64,000 bases of DNA from assembly GCA_020831965.1 (NCBI GenBank), contig JAFIFP010000014.1:248001-312000 (forward strand). The letters are read 5' to 3'. The translations under genes were made by a program, and so were the position numbers. Of this stretch, positions 11,654 to 20,233 are shown piece after piece. The stretch is from Idiomarina sp. (GTDB lineage: Bacteria > Pseudomonadota > Gammaproteobacteria > Enterobacterales > Alteromonadaceae). Numbering within the stretch: position 1 is the first letter of the stretch; each line of letters starts with the position of its first letter. The notes under the pieces were generated by a model. That model searched no databases and was not told the origin of the DNA. It saw nothing but the letters and a program-made list of their open reading frames with translations.

Positions 11654-12139
11654 ATGGCCACGTCTGATCGAATTCGTGTTGCGCAAATTGCTGAACAATT
11701 ACTCTATCGCAAATGGCGGTTAGGTACTGCCGAGTCATGTACTGGAGGCAGTGTCGCAGTGGTTTGTACCAGTTTACCCGGCAGTTCACGCTGGTTTGAG
11801 GGCGGCATTATTAGTTACAGTAACGAAATGAAGCTTAATTGTTTGAATGTGAAGCCGACGACTTTGCAAGAGTTTGGTGCAGTCAGTGAGGCTTGTGCGA
11901 GTGACATGGCCCGCGGGGCGCAGCTGGCTATGAATGTTGAGGTGAGTTTAAGTATTACAGGGATTGCGGGACCTGAAGGTGGTAGCCCAGAAAAACCTGT
12001 TGGAACAGTATGTTTTGGTTGGGCCGTGGGTGATAGGATCTGGACTGACACGCGAGTTTTTCGAGGTAATCGCGAAGAGATTCGCTCGCAATCTGTGAGT
12101 TACGCACTGAATAAACTAGCTGTATATATACAGTCCTAA
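11654..12139 (+). CDS. pncC: nicotinamide-nucleotide amidohydrolase PncC (CinA C-terminal family)
   Basis: A 161-residue stand-alone CinA C-terminal domain, which deamidates NMN to nicotinate mononucleotide in pyridine-nucleotide recycling. The family motifs TAESCTGGSVAV near residue 25 and the serine-containing LPGSSRWFEGGIISYSNEMK near 45 are present, with GIAGPEGGSPEKPVGTV near 103. The N-terminal CinA domain is absent, as in E. coli PncC. The ATG follows AAGGAG. It stands 150 bp upstream of recA, the usual neighbour. Confidence 0.93.
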   Translation: MATSDRIRVAQIAEQLLYRKWRLGTAESCTGGSVAVVCTSLPGSSRWFEGGIISYSNEMKLNCLNVKPTTLQEFGAVSEACASDMARGAQLAMNVEVSLSITGIAGPEGGSPEKPVGTVCFGWAVGDRIWTDTRVFRGNREEIRSQSVSYALNKLAVYIQS

Positions 12140-12224
12140 GAAATTCATCTGTAGTGATAAAGCATAAAAAAATTAAATCTATCAATCGCTTAAATAAAAA
12201 CTGAAAAGAAATCGCTGAACGGGC

Positions 12225-12252
12225 TTGATACTGTATGTATCCACAGTATACT
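12225..12252 (+). promoter_or_regulatory. recA promoter
   Basis: A sigma-70 promoter: -35 TTGATA (12225-12230), a 16-bp spacer and -10 TATACT (12247-12252). The spacer is exactly occupied by the LexA box, so LexA binding would exclude RNA polymerase. Confidence 0.8.
12231..12246 (+). promoter_or_regulatory. LexA (SOS) box of recA
   Basis: CTGTATGTATCCACAG matches the CTGT-N8-ACAG LexA consensus of Gammaproteobacteria, with TA on both sides. It fills the -35/-10 spacer of the recA promoter, 44 bp before the recA start, and indicates SOS control of recA. Confidence 0.9.
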
Positions 12253-12289
12253 ACTAGCATTACTAGGCAGCGAATCGGAGCATCCGCCC

Positions 12290-13330
12290 ATGAACGAGAA
12301 TAAACAAAAAGCACTTACAGCCGCATTAGGTCAAATTGAGCGTCAGTTTGGTAAAGGTGCAATTATGCGGTTGGGTGACAACCGGGCGATGGATGTAGAA
12401 GCCATTTCTACCGGTTCGTTAAGCCTTGATATCGCATTAGGCATTGGCGGCCTTCCGTGTGGCCGAGTGATTGAAATTTTTGGGCCTGAGTCGAGTGGTA
12501 AAACAACTTTAACACTCCAGGTCATTGCAGAAGCTCAGCGAGCAGGAAAAACCTGTGCTTTCGTAGACGCAGAACATGCGCTGGATCCAATGTATGCAGA
12601 GAAACTCGGCGTAAAAGTTGATGAACTGCTAGTGTCTCAGCCAGACACGGGTGAGCAAGCTCTCGAGATTTGTGACATGTTAGTTCGTTCAGCGGCGGTT
12701 GATGTGATTATTGTCGACTCTGTTGCGGCATTAACTCCACGTGCTGAGATTGAAGGCGAAATGGGCGATAGCCATGTTGGCTTGCAGGCTCGTTTAATGT
12801 CTCAGGCATTGCGTAAGCTCACCGCAAATATTAAAAAGTCCAACACCATGTGTATTTTCATTAACCAGATTCGGATGAAAATTGGTGTCATGTTCGGTAA
12901 CCCTGAAACAACTACCGGTGGTAATGCGCTTAAGTTTTACTCTTCGGTACGTTTAGATATTCGTCGCATCGGTGCATTAAAAGAGGGTGACGAGATTATC
13001 GGAAACGAAACCCGTGTGAAAGTTGTGAAGAACAAGGTTGCACCTCCCTTTAAGCAAGCGGAGTTCCAGATTCTTTATGGCGCTGGAATTTCGAAAGAAG
13101 GTGAGTTAATCGACTTGGGTGTGAAGCATAAGATCATTGAAAAAGCCGGTGCATGGTATAGCTACAGTGGAGATAAGATTGGCCAAGGTAAAGCAAACTC
13201 AATGAAGTTTTTGCTTGAGAACCCGAAAATTTCGAGTGAGATTGAGAAGAAACTACGAGATATGTTGCTATTGAAGCCAACCCCAGCAACGGCTGATGTT
13301 GAAGCTGTAGATGCCCCTGAAGAGCTTTAG
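12290..13330 (+). CDS. recA: recombinase RecA
   Basis: RecA forms the ATP-dependent filament for homologous recombination and triggers LexA self-cleavage. The 346-residue protein has Walker [14 protein letters not shown] near residue 66, Walker [15 protein letters not shown] near 140, DNA-binding loop L1 ([22 protein letters not shown] region) and L2 with [16 protein letters not shown] near 203. The acidic C-terminal tail is short. The ATG at 12290 follows CGGAG. It has its own LexA-controlled promoter and a strong terminator, and no recX follows it. Confidence 0.99.
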   Translation: MNENKQKALTAALGQIERQFGKGAIMRLGDNRAMDVEAISTGSLSLDIALGIGGLPCGRVIEIFGPESSGKTTLTLQVIAEAQRAGKTCAFVDAEHALDPMYAEKLGVKVDELLVSQPDTGEQALEICDMLVRSAAVDVIIVDSVAALTPRAEIEGEMGDSHVGLQARLMSQALRKLTANIKKSNTMCIFINQIRMKIGVMFGNPETTTGGNALKFYSSVRLDIRRIGALKEGDEIIGNETRVKVVKNKVAPPFKQAEFQILYGAGISKEGELIDLGVKHKIIEKAGAWYSYSGDKIGQGKANSMKFLLENPKISSEIEKKLRDMLLLKPTPATADVEAVDAPEEL

Positions 13331-13365
13331 TCCTAACGAGAGTTTTCTAGGCTAAAAGCACTGCG

Positions 13366-13396
13366 AAAAAACCCAGCTGATATGCTGGGTTTTTTG
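13366..13396 (+). terminator. recA terminator
   Basis: The hairpin ACCCAGC-tgatat-GCTGGGT with an upstream A-run and a downstream T-run (GGGTTTTTTG) is a classical Rho-independent terminator 40 bp after the recA stop. Confidence 0.92.
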
Positions 13397-13425
13397 TATT
13401 TCCAAGCACACTGAGAATCGACTTG

Positions 13426-13461
13426 TGACCATTGGTCATTAAAAGTAATGACCGGCGGTCA
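13426..13461. promoter_or_regulatory. paired TGACC-N3-GGTCA palindromes (possible operators)
   Basis: Two near-identical 13-bp palindromes, TGACCATTGGTCA (13426-13438) and TGACCGGCGGTCA (13449-13461), lie 10 bp apart between recA and the DUF885 gene. They also form one larger 17-bp imperfect inverted repeat around an AAAAG centre. The form resembles operators of TetR-type repressors, but no regulator gene is next to them and the function is inferred. Confidence 0.5.
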
Positions 13462-13590
13462 CAGCCTATCTTTCTATGCTGTAATACTTGTTCTTACTGC
13501 TTTCCCTTGAGTTTTTTGCGAACAGGGTGGTCTTTACATCCATGTCGCGTATCATAGTGTTTTCTTAATCAAGTTATTGTGAGGTTGCTC

Positions 13591-15390
13591 GTGAAAACGC
13601 TTGGATTCGCCATTCTGCTCTCGGTTTCGTTATTAGTTGCCTGTACGCCAGTCGAGCCGCCGCGAAATGAAGCAGAGCGACATAACAGTCAGCAGCTCCA
13701 TGCTATATTTGACGATTATTTTACCGCAGATCTTCGGCTTGAGCCTTTGAAAGCAACTTACCTTGGGGACACGCGTTACAATCATTTACTGCCGAATACG
13801 CTCAGTGAAGAACATCGTATACGTCGCCGTATGTTAGAAGAGGAATTTTTAGCCGCTTTAGAAACCGTGGATGTGGAGTATCTCAGCGAAAGTGACAAGC
13901 TGAGCTATCGATTGTTTAAAGCTGAACGTGAGCAAGAGCTTGAGGCCTTGCAGTATCCTCGTCATTTGATGGCCCTAAATCAATTCTATAATCTCGCAAA
14001 CCAACTCGCGATGCTTGGCTCTGGCACTTCAGCACAGCCTTTTCAGACGGTGCGTGATTACGAGAACTGGGCGCGTCGAATGGAACAAATCCCCGAGCTA
14101 CTTGCTCAATTGGAGGCAAATCTCCGTGTAGGTATCGCCGAGGAGATCGTGCAACCGCGGGTACTTATGGAGCGAGTGCAGGCGCAGATTCAGGCCCACT
14201 TGGTCGATGAGATTGAAGATAGCCTATTTTTCCAACCTATTTTAAATTTTCCTGAAGCACTTGCCGATGCAGACAAAGAGCGATTGAGCCAGCGCTATGA
14301 TGATTTGATTAGAGAAACCGTATTACCTGCCTATCAGCAATTAAATGATTTCGTGCTGAGCGAGTATATTCCTGCAGCGCGCACTGAAACTTATGGTATT
14401 GGGGTGATTGACCCTGAGTGGTACAACTACAAAATTCGCTGGCGGACGACGACCAATATGTCGGCCACAGAAATTCATCAACTCGGTTTAAGTGACGTCG
14501 CACGTATTCATGACGCGATTCGCCAAGTTATGGTGGATGTTGAATTTGACGGTAGCATGGAAGAGTTTTTTGCATTTACTCGCGACGATGAACAGTTCAT
14601 CTATGAGTCACGGGAGGCGATGCTCGAAGATTACCGTGCTTTTGCGCGACTTGCAGAGTCACGTGCACAAGCATTATTTCATGCCGATATGCTGCCGCGT
14701 GCCGATTATGAAGTGCGTAAGGTAGAGGCGTTCCGTGAGCAAAGTGCAAGTTCAGGGAGTTACTCAGTTCCCTCTGAAGATGGATCTCGCCCTGGTATTT
14801 TCTATCTGAATACCTATGACTTAAGCGCAAGACCTAAGTGGGCAAAAGGTGCTTTAACTTTGCATGAAGCCGTGCCGGGACATCATTATCAGTTAGCGCT
14901 ACAACGGGAGATGACAGATCTTCCAACTTTTAGACGGTTTGGTGGTGAGACTGCATTTATTGAAGGGTGGGGGCTTTATGCTGAGTCGCTCGGCGATGAG
15001 CTTGGCGTTTACGAACCCTATGACCGCTATGGTGCCCTAGTTGCTGAACTTTGGCGTTCAATCCGTTTAGTTGTCGACACCGGTATTCATGCGAAAGGTT
15101 GGTCACGTCAGCAAGTACTGGATTATATGTATGAGAATGCGCCAGTCGCGGAAGCTCGCGCAGTCTCAGAAGCAGAACGTTACATGGCGCTACCGGGACA
15201 AGCATTAGCTTATAAAATTGGTCAGATCAAGATCCGTGAATTGCGCACCCGCGCAGAGGAAGCACTAGGTCAGGCTTTTGATCCGCGTGATTTTCATCGC
15301 GAGATCTTGCGCCATGGTTCGCTACCTTTATTCATCCTGGAAGAGTTGATCGAACAGTGGATTGCAGAGACTCAGGGCGAGATGGTCTAG
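13591..15390 (+). CDS. DUF885 family lipoprotein, probable metallopeptidase
   Basis: A 599-residue exported protein of the DUF885 (PF05960) family, thought to be zinc-dependent peptidases. The signal peptide ends in a lipobox (LLVAC) near residue 18. The motif LHEAVPGHHYQLAL near 430 and EGWGLYAESLGDELG about 25 residues later supply the expected His and Glu metal ligands. I prefer the GTG at 13591 because GAGG lies 7 bp upstream; the GTG at 13579 in the same frame overlaps that ribosome site. The end overlaps the convergent EAL-HDOD gene by 4 bp. It has its own upstream region, with paired palindromes, after the recA terminator. The substrate is unknown. Confidence 0.88.
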   Translation: MKTLGFAILLSVSLLVACTPVEPPRNEAERHNSQQLHAIFDDYFTADLRLEPLKATYLGDTRYNHLLPNTLSEEHRIRRRMLEEEFLAALETVDVEYLSESDKLSYRLFKAEREQELEALQYPRHLMALNQFYNLANQLAMLGSGTSAQPFQTVRDYENWARRMEQIPELLAQLEANLRVGIAEEIVQPRVLMERVQAQIQAHLVDEIEDSLFFQPILNFPEALADADKERLSQRYDDLIRETVLPAYQQLNDFVLSEYIPAARTETYGIGVIDPEWYNYKIRWRTTTNMSATEIHQLGLSDVARIHDAIRQVMVDVEFDGSMEEFFAFTRDDEQFIYESREAMLEDYRAFARLAESRAQALFHADMLPRADYEVRKVEAFREQSASSGSYSVPSEDGSRPGIFYLNTYDLSARPKWAKGALTLHEAVPGHHYQLALQREMTDLPTFRRFGGETAFIEGWGLYAESLGDELGVYEPYDRYGALVAELWRSIRLVVDTGIHAKGWSRQQVLDYMYENAPVAEARAVSEAERYMALPGQALAYKIGQIKIRELRTRAEEALGQAFDPRDFHREILRHGSLPLFILEELIEQWIAETQGEMV

Positions 15391-16610
15391 TCGTCCAACC
15401 CTGGGGTATCGAGTGCATTCGCCCAGTTGAGTGCACTCAGATACATCTCTGGAATATCATCCTCTGAGACGCCAAGTCGTTTTGCAACTTGGCTTACCTT
15501 TTCCCAATTTGCCTTCTCGTAAAACATGACGGTGCCTAAACAGAAAGCCAACGGACCTTTGCGCTCTAACAATGCATTGCTAATGTCTGGGCTGAGTTGA
15601 ATTCTGGCGACTACATCTTTCAAAGGCTCATCGAGAATAGCGTCTAGAATGGAAAACATGCCTGTGATAAATGCTTTGTCTGCGTCAATAAGAACATTGC
15701 TCCGTTCGGCTAGAAGTTCACACATACGGGCTCTAACAACCGACAGGCGCACCAGCTCGGATGGTTTATGCGCACCGAGTTGGGCCGCCGCGATGACAGC
15801 AACAAACTTCTTAATCTGAGCTTCACCTAGGTAGACCACTGCTTGTTTTAATGACTCAATACGCCGGCCTGCTCCGATTGCAGGTGCATTGACGTAGCGC
15901 ATAAGCTTGTAAGTGAGGCCGACATCACGTGACATAAGTTGGCTGACGGTATCGAAATCAATTTCTGGCTCAGAACAAGCTTTCATGAGCTGTGTATAGA
16001 TCAGTTGATTCGGCGCTAATGAACGCTTTTGCACGATTTCAGGGCGGGCAAAAAAATACCCCTGAAAGTAGTCAAAACCGTCTGTCAGACAGTCTTGGAA
16101 TTCTTGGTAGGTTTCGACCTTCTCGGCGAGTAAGCGTATGTCATGCTTTTGCGCGACGCTAAACAGATTCATGACTTGGTCGCGAGTGCTAGCCTTCAAG
16201 TCTACTTTAATAATATCGATAATAGGTAGAATGCTTTCCCATGCAGGATTGAAGTCATAATCATCCAAGGCAAGGGTATAGCCTTTGTCTTTTAGTACGG
16301 TAAGGGATGCAAAGACTTCTTTCGAGGGCGTTACAGTTTCAAGGACTTCGACAACAATATCATCTTTGGGGAGAAAAGTAGGTAGCTCGTCTAATAAACC
16401 CTTTTCAGTAAAATTGATAAAAGCACGATGCTTATCCGTGATCTCGTTAACACTATGCTGCAACTGACTGTTTTCAATTAAGCTTGCAGTGGCCACATCG
16501 GCGGAGATGTCTGGAAATGCATTCGACTTTCCGTTACGGAAGAGTAATTCATATGCAAAGAGTTTTTTTTCGCGATTTAATATGGGTTGTCGTGCAATAT
16601 AAAAGAACAT
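15387..16610 (-). CDS. EAL-HDOD domain signalling protein (YuxH/CdgJ type)
   Basis: A 407-residue cytosolic protein with an N-terminal EAL domain (about 1-205) and a C-terminal HDOD domain (about 205-390). The EAL motif reads YELLFR. Some conserved residues remain (INFTE, EVLET, IIKVDL, LLAEKVET, FQGYFF), but loop 6, usually DDFGTG, reads DDYDFN, so c-di-GMP hydrolysis is doubtful. The HDOD part contains MSRDVGLTYKLMRYVN and SLKQAVVYLG. Relatives such as Vibrio CdgJ affect motility and biofilm. No ribosome site decides the start; MFFYIARQPIL is the usual family N-terminus. Confidence 0.88.
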   Translation of the reverse strand: MFFYIARQPILNREKKLFAYELLFRNGKSNAFPDISADVATASLIENSQLQHSVNEITDKHRAFINFTEKGLLDELPTFLPKDDIVVEVLETVTPSKEVFASLTVLKDKGYTLALDDYDFNPAWESILPIIDIIKVDLKASTRDQVMNLFSVAQKHDIRLLAEKVETYQEFQDCLTDGFDYFQGYFFARPEIVQKRSLAPNQLIYTQLMKACSEPEIDFDTVSQLMSRDVGLTYKLMRYVNAPAIGAGRRIESLKQAVVYLGEAQIKKFVAVIAAAQLGAHKPSELVRLSVVRARMCELLAERSNVLIDADKAFITGMFSILDAILDEPLKDVVARIQLSPDISNALLERKGPLAFCLGTVMFYEKANWEKVSQVAKRLGVSEDDIPEMYLSALNWANALDTPGLDD

Positions 16611-16707
16611 TACGTGGCCTTATGGTGATGTTCGCGTTAAAACAACATTTATTAGCTTTAGATGATATGACCAAAGTCCTGTGTTTAGCAATTCATAAGG
16701 CGGAAAA

Positions 16708-17712
16708 ATGAAGAAGATTAAAGTAGGTCTTGCGCTCGGCTCAGGTGCCGCAAGAGGTTGGGCCCATATTGGTGTGATTCGCGCATTAGAAGACATGGGC
16801 GTTGAAGTTGAGATTGTTACTGGTACTTCGATAGGATCGCTGGTCGGTGGCGCTTATGCTGCGGGCAAGCTTGATGATCTTGAGAGCTGGGTTAAAGATA
16901 TGGACCGATGGCAGGTATTCAATCTTTTGGACTTTGGTTTAACCAATGGCGGTGTAATTTCTGGCGAAAAGGTATTCAAGTTTGCTCGTGAAAAGTTCGG
17001 CAAGTTAAAAGTAGAGGAGCTCGAACGACGTTTTGCTGCGGTTGCAACCGATCTTTATACCGGGCGGGAAATTTGGCTCAAAGACGGAGATGTGTTTGAG
17101 GTAGCCCGAGCGTCCTGTGCAATGCCAGGGTTATTGTCGCCGAAAGCATATGATGGCCGTTGGCTCGTTGATGGAGCGTTGGTCAATCCAGTGCCTGTAT
17201 CACTTGCACGTGCTTTAGAGGCAGATTTCGTGATTGCAGTGCATCTCAATTCTCAAGTGCACGTGAATGACGATGACTTACCTGCAGAAGATCAAAACCC
17301 TAGCACTCTTGCCGAGCTCGAGTCGCGACAGGATAAAACTCCTCGTGAGCGCTCATCAAATCAAAATGTGTTCCAGGGCTTTCTTTCGCGAAGTCAGGAC
17401 TACTTTGAACAAGTAAAAGAAAAACTGAGTCGTGAACCCACTTCGCCGGGGGTATTTGGGGTTATGGCGGGTTCAATTGATATCATGCAGGAGCGAATTA
17501 CCAAGGCGCGAATGGCAGGTGATCCGCCGGATATCCTTTTACAACCGAAGCTTGGTGATATTGGTTTGCTAGAGTTTGAGCAGGGGAGCCATGCAATAAA
17601 AATTGGCTATGAGACAACAATGCGAATGAAGAAGTTAATCCTCGATGATTTACAGCATTTGCAAGAACGTAGAAATGGTGGCCCAAAACCTAAGTCAAAC
17701 AAGAAGAATTAG
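16708..17712 (+). CDS. rssA: patatin-like phospholipase, RssA type
   Basis: A 334-residue patatin/NTE-family protein. It has the oxyanion loop LALGSGAARGWAHIGVI at the N-terminus, the nucleophile motif GTSIGS near residue 45 and the catalytic Asp in DGALVNPVPV near 155. It lines up closely with E. coli RssA, including RRFAAVATDLYTGREIW and ARASCAMPGL. The C-terminal third, with a charged linker near 190-240, is longer than in E. coli (about 300 residues). The ATG at 16708 follows AAGGCGGAAAA. The actual lipid substrate is not known; in E. coli rssA precedes rssB, but that gene is not here. Confidence 0.88.
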   Translation: MKKIKVGLALGSGAARGWAHIGVIRALEDMGVEVEIVTGTSIGSLVGGAYAAGKLDDLESWVKDMDRWQVFNLLDFGLTNGGVISGEKVFKFAREKFGKLKVEELERRFAAVATDLYTGREIWLKDGDVFEVARASCAMPGLLSPKAYDGRWLVDGALVNPVPVSLARALEADFVIAVHLNSQVHVNDDDLPAEDQNPSTLAELESRQDKTPRERSSNQNVFQGFLSRSQDYFEQVKEKLSREPTSPGVFGVMAGSIDIMQERITKARMAGDPPDILLQPKLGDIGLLEFEQGSHAIKIGYETTMRMKKLILDDLQHLQERRNGGPKPKSNKKN

Positions 17713-17735
17713 GCCACCTTTTAGGTCATTAGAAC

Positions 17736-17762
17736 AAGCGGTTGTTATTCAGCCGCTTTGTC
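17736..17762. terminator. weak hairpin between rssA and putP
   Basis: The arms AAGCGG and CCGCTT (17736-17741 and 17753-17758) flank an 11-bp loop that includes the putP stop. The T-run is short on both strands, so its terminator activity is uncertain. Confidence 0.3.
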
Positions 17763-19283
17763 CATTTCTACTTCCATTTGTGATTCCATATCGTCGAACT
17801 CTGCGTTAACCGCCTTGGTAGGATTCTCGCTTAAACGGCTTACAAGAATAATTGCAAGAGTGGCAAGTAATACGCCCGGTACCATTTCATAGATATGGCT
17901 GCTGAGTGGTGCGCCCGCAATCGGCACATAGATCCAGAAGAGGACTGTAAGTGAACCCGTGAGCATACCCGCGAGTGCTCCCCAACGATTCATCCCTTTC
18001 CAATAGAGACTCAAGATGATGAGTGGGCCAAATGCGGCACCGAACCCAGCCCAAGCGTTACCGACTAGGCCAAGAATGGTGTCACGCGGAACCCATGACA
18101 GTCCAATGGCCACAACTGCAACGAGAAGCACGCTCAAACGTCCCATACGGACTTGTTGTGTGTCTGACGCATCCTTGTTTAAAAAACTCTTATAGAAGTC
18201 CTGTGTGAGCGCGCTGGAGGTCACAAGAAGCTGAGAAGAGATAGTGCTCATGATCGCAGCCAAAATAGCGGCTAACAGGAACCCGCCAATGAAAGGATGG
18301 AACAGGACCTGCGACAAGACGATAAAGATAGTTTCAGGGTTAGCGAGGGCGCTGCCGTCCATGTAAACATTGTCTGCTAGACCGCCACTATGCACTTGTA
18401 GATAGGCCGCACCGATTATCCCTGTCAACATGGCGCCGATAATGGCAACGATCATCCACGTCATGCCGATACGGCGTGCCATTTTAAAGTCGCTGACCGA
18501 CTTAATTGCCATAAACCGCACAATAATGTGTGGCTGACCGAAATAACCAAGGCCCCAAGCAAGTAGTGAAATTAGCCCCAAAGCGGTTAAGCCATAGAAG
18601 GGATCAAGCATCACGGGATCGAGTTGCAAGCCTTCAGAGGCTACTGTTGCGTCACCGGTAAGCGTGGTGTAGGCGACAAAAGGCACCAGGACAAGGGCCA
18701 CAAACATAATACAGCCTTGCACAAAGTCGGTCATGCTGACCGCTAAGAAACCACCGAGTAACGTGTAGGCCACCACCACTCCAGCGGTGACGACCAGACC
18801 CGTGTGGTAGTTCATACCAAAAGCGTTTTCAAACAGAGTACCGCCCGCAACAAGACCAGACGAAGTATATAGGGTGAAGAATATAATGATCACGACCGCT
18901 GAAACGAGTCGCAAAATACGCGATTTGTCCTGAAAACGATTCTCAAAATAGTCGGGGATGGTAATGGAATCTTTTGCGATATAGGTATACATGCGTAAGC
19001 GAGGTGCGACGACGCGATAGTTAATGTACGCGCCGGCAACTAGACCTACAGCAATCCAAATTTCTGAGAATCCGGCCACGAAGAAAGCGCCGGGCAAGCC
19101 CATGAGCATCCAGCCACTCATATCTGAGGCACCCGCCGACAGGGCCGTAACCCCTGGACCGAGACGTCGCCCACCGAGCATATAGTCGGAGAGATCACTG
19201 GTTGACTTGTAATAACCGTAGACACCGATGCCAAGCATGGCGACAAAGTAAATGGCGAGAGAAATTAGCGTTCCAGTTTCCAA
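17745..19283 (-). CDS. putP: sodium/proline symporter PutP
   Basis: A 512-residue sodium:solute symporter (SSF family) with about 13 transmembrane helices, importing proline with Na+. The N-terminal segment (YMLGGRRLGPGVTALSAGASDMSGWMLMG) contains the conserved PutP substrate and sodium-site residues, and GWGLGYFGQPHIIVRFMA near residue 240 is diagnostic. The C-terminal 30 residues are acidic and cytosolic. It is a single gene between rssA and the sap cluster, with about 160 bp of upstream region. No putA is in the window. Confidence 0.95.
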   Translation of the reverse strand: METGTLISLAIYFVAMLGIGVYGYYKSTSDLSDYMLGGRRLGPGVTALSAGASDMSGWMLMGLPGAFFVAGFSEIWIAVGLVAGAYINYRVVAPRLRMYTYIAKDSITIPDYFENRFQDKSRILRLVSAVVIIIFFTLYTSSGLVAGGTLFENAFGMNYHTGLVVTAGVVVAYTLLGGFLAVSMTDFVQGCIMFVALVLVPFVAYTTLTGDATVASEGLQLDPVMLDPFYGLTALGLISLLAWGLGYFGQPHIIVRFMAIKSVSDFKMARRIGMTWMIVAIIGAMLTGIIGAAYLQVHSGGLADNVYMDGSALANPETIFIVLSQVLFHPFIGGFLLAAILAAIMSTISSQLLVTSSALTQDFYKSFLNKDASDTQQVRMGRLSVLLVAVVAIGLSWVPRDTILGLVGNAWAGFGAAFGPLIILSLYWKGMNRWGALAGMLTGSLTVLFWIYVPIAGAPLSSHIYEMVPGVLLATLAIILVSRLSENPTKAVNAEFDDMESQMEVEMDKAAE

Positions 19284-19444
19284 AATCAGGCTCCTGTGAA
19301 GTCACGCAAAAAACTGCGTTGAATTATTGTTTTTGTGCAGTACGTCTTCAATGCGACGGTTTGTAATTCTACTTGGAGCGAGCCTACAACTCGGCTCTAC
19401 ATTACTTAACAAGCCGTACACGCTAACAAATCAAAGGTCTCATC

Positions 19445-20233
19445 TCAAGTGAGTGGCTCTACCGGAAGGCTTGTTGCCGAGCTTACCAAGGCGCGCGTGT
19501 AGTCACTTGTTGGGTTACTCAGTACCTGCGGAGCGGAACCGCATTCGACGACCTTACCATCGCGTAAAATCATAATTTGATCGGCCATGTGATGCGCGAT
19601 CTCTGGGCTGTGAGTCACCAATATGTAGCTCATCTTCAGTTCACTTTGCAGATCCAAAAGCAGATTAATAATTTGTGCACGAACACTCGTATCGAGCGTT
19701 GCCAAGGCCTCGTCAGCAACTAAGACCTTGGGGTTCAGGATGATCGCACGTGCAATACAGGCTCTTTGCCGTTGCCCGTTCGACATCATATGCGGATAAA
19801 ACACTCGATGTTCATCAAGTAAGCCAACGCGCCTCAAGGTTCGCGCAATATGCTCGTCACGTTGCTCGTGGGTAAGTCGAGTGTTAAAGGTTAACGGCTC
19901 TTCCAGTTGTTGGCCGATGGTGGCATTAGGATTAAGCGATCCCTCGGAGTCCTGAAAGATCATACGGATGTGCTGTGCGCGATATTTATAATCACCATCA
20001 ATCATCGGGGTACCCCGAAGTAACAGTTGCCCTGAAGAAGGACGCTCTGCGCCAGCGATAAGCGCAGCCAACGTTGATTTGCCAGAACCGTTTGAGCCCA
20101 TGATCGCTAGAGTTTGGCTTTCCTCTAAGGTGAAGGACACATCACAAAGTACTTGCCGTGCACTGCTTTGCCACCAACCAATCCGATGATGAAAGGTTTT
20201 ACTGAGTTTATCAGCCTGCAGGAGTGCGCTCAT
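19445..20233 (-). CDS. sapF: peptide ABC transporter ATP-binding protein SapF
   Basis: A 262-residue ABC ATPase of the oligopeptide type, last gene of the sap operon. It has Walker A GSNGSGKSTLAALIAG near residue 47, the signature SNGQRQRACIARAI near 150 (SNGQ where most have SGGQ) and Walker B VLVADEALATLD. The start overlaps the sapD stop (ATGA). The Sap system is a peptide permease tied to antimicrobial-peptide resistance and, in E. coli, putrescine export; which it does here cannot be told. Confidence 0.9.
   Translation of the reverse strand: MSALLQADKLSKTFHHRIGWWQSSARQVLCDVSFTLEESQTLAIMGSNGSGKSTLAALIAGAERPSSGQLLLRGTPMIDGDYKYRAQHIRMIFQDSEGSLNPNATIGQQLEEPLTFNTRLTHEQRDEHIARTLRRVGLLDEHRVFYPHMMSNGQRQRACIARAIILNPKVLVADEALATLDTSVRAQIINLLLDLQSELKMSYILVTHSPEIAHHMADQIMILRDGKVVECGSAPQVLSNPTSDYTRALVSSATSLPVEPLT

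Noticed and set aside
12120-12133. CTGTATATATACAG at the end of pncC as a second LexA box
   Set aside because: It lacks two bases of the CTGT-N8-ACAG spacing, so the half-sites are on a different helical phase; the box at 12231 fully explains recA control.
19379-19398. GAGCC / GGCTC repeat downstream of sapF as a terminator
   Set aside because: The stem is only 5 bp and no U-run follows on the minus strand.
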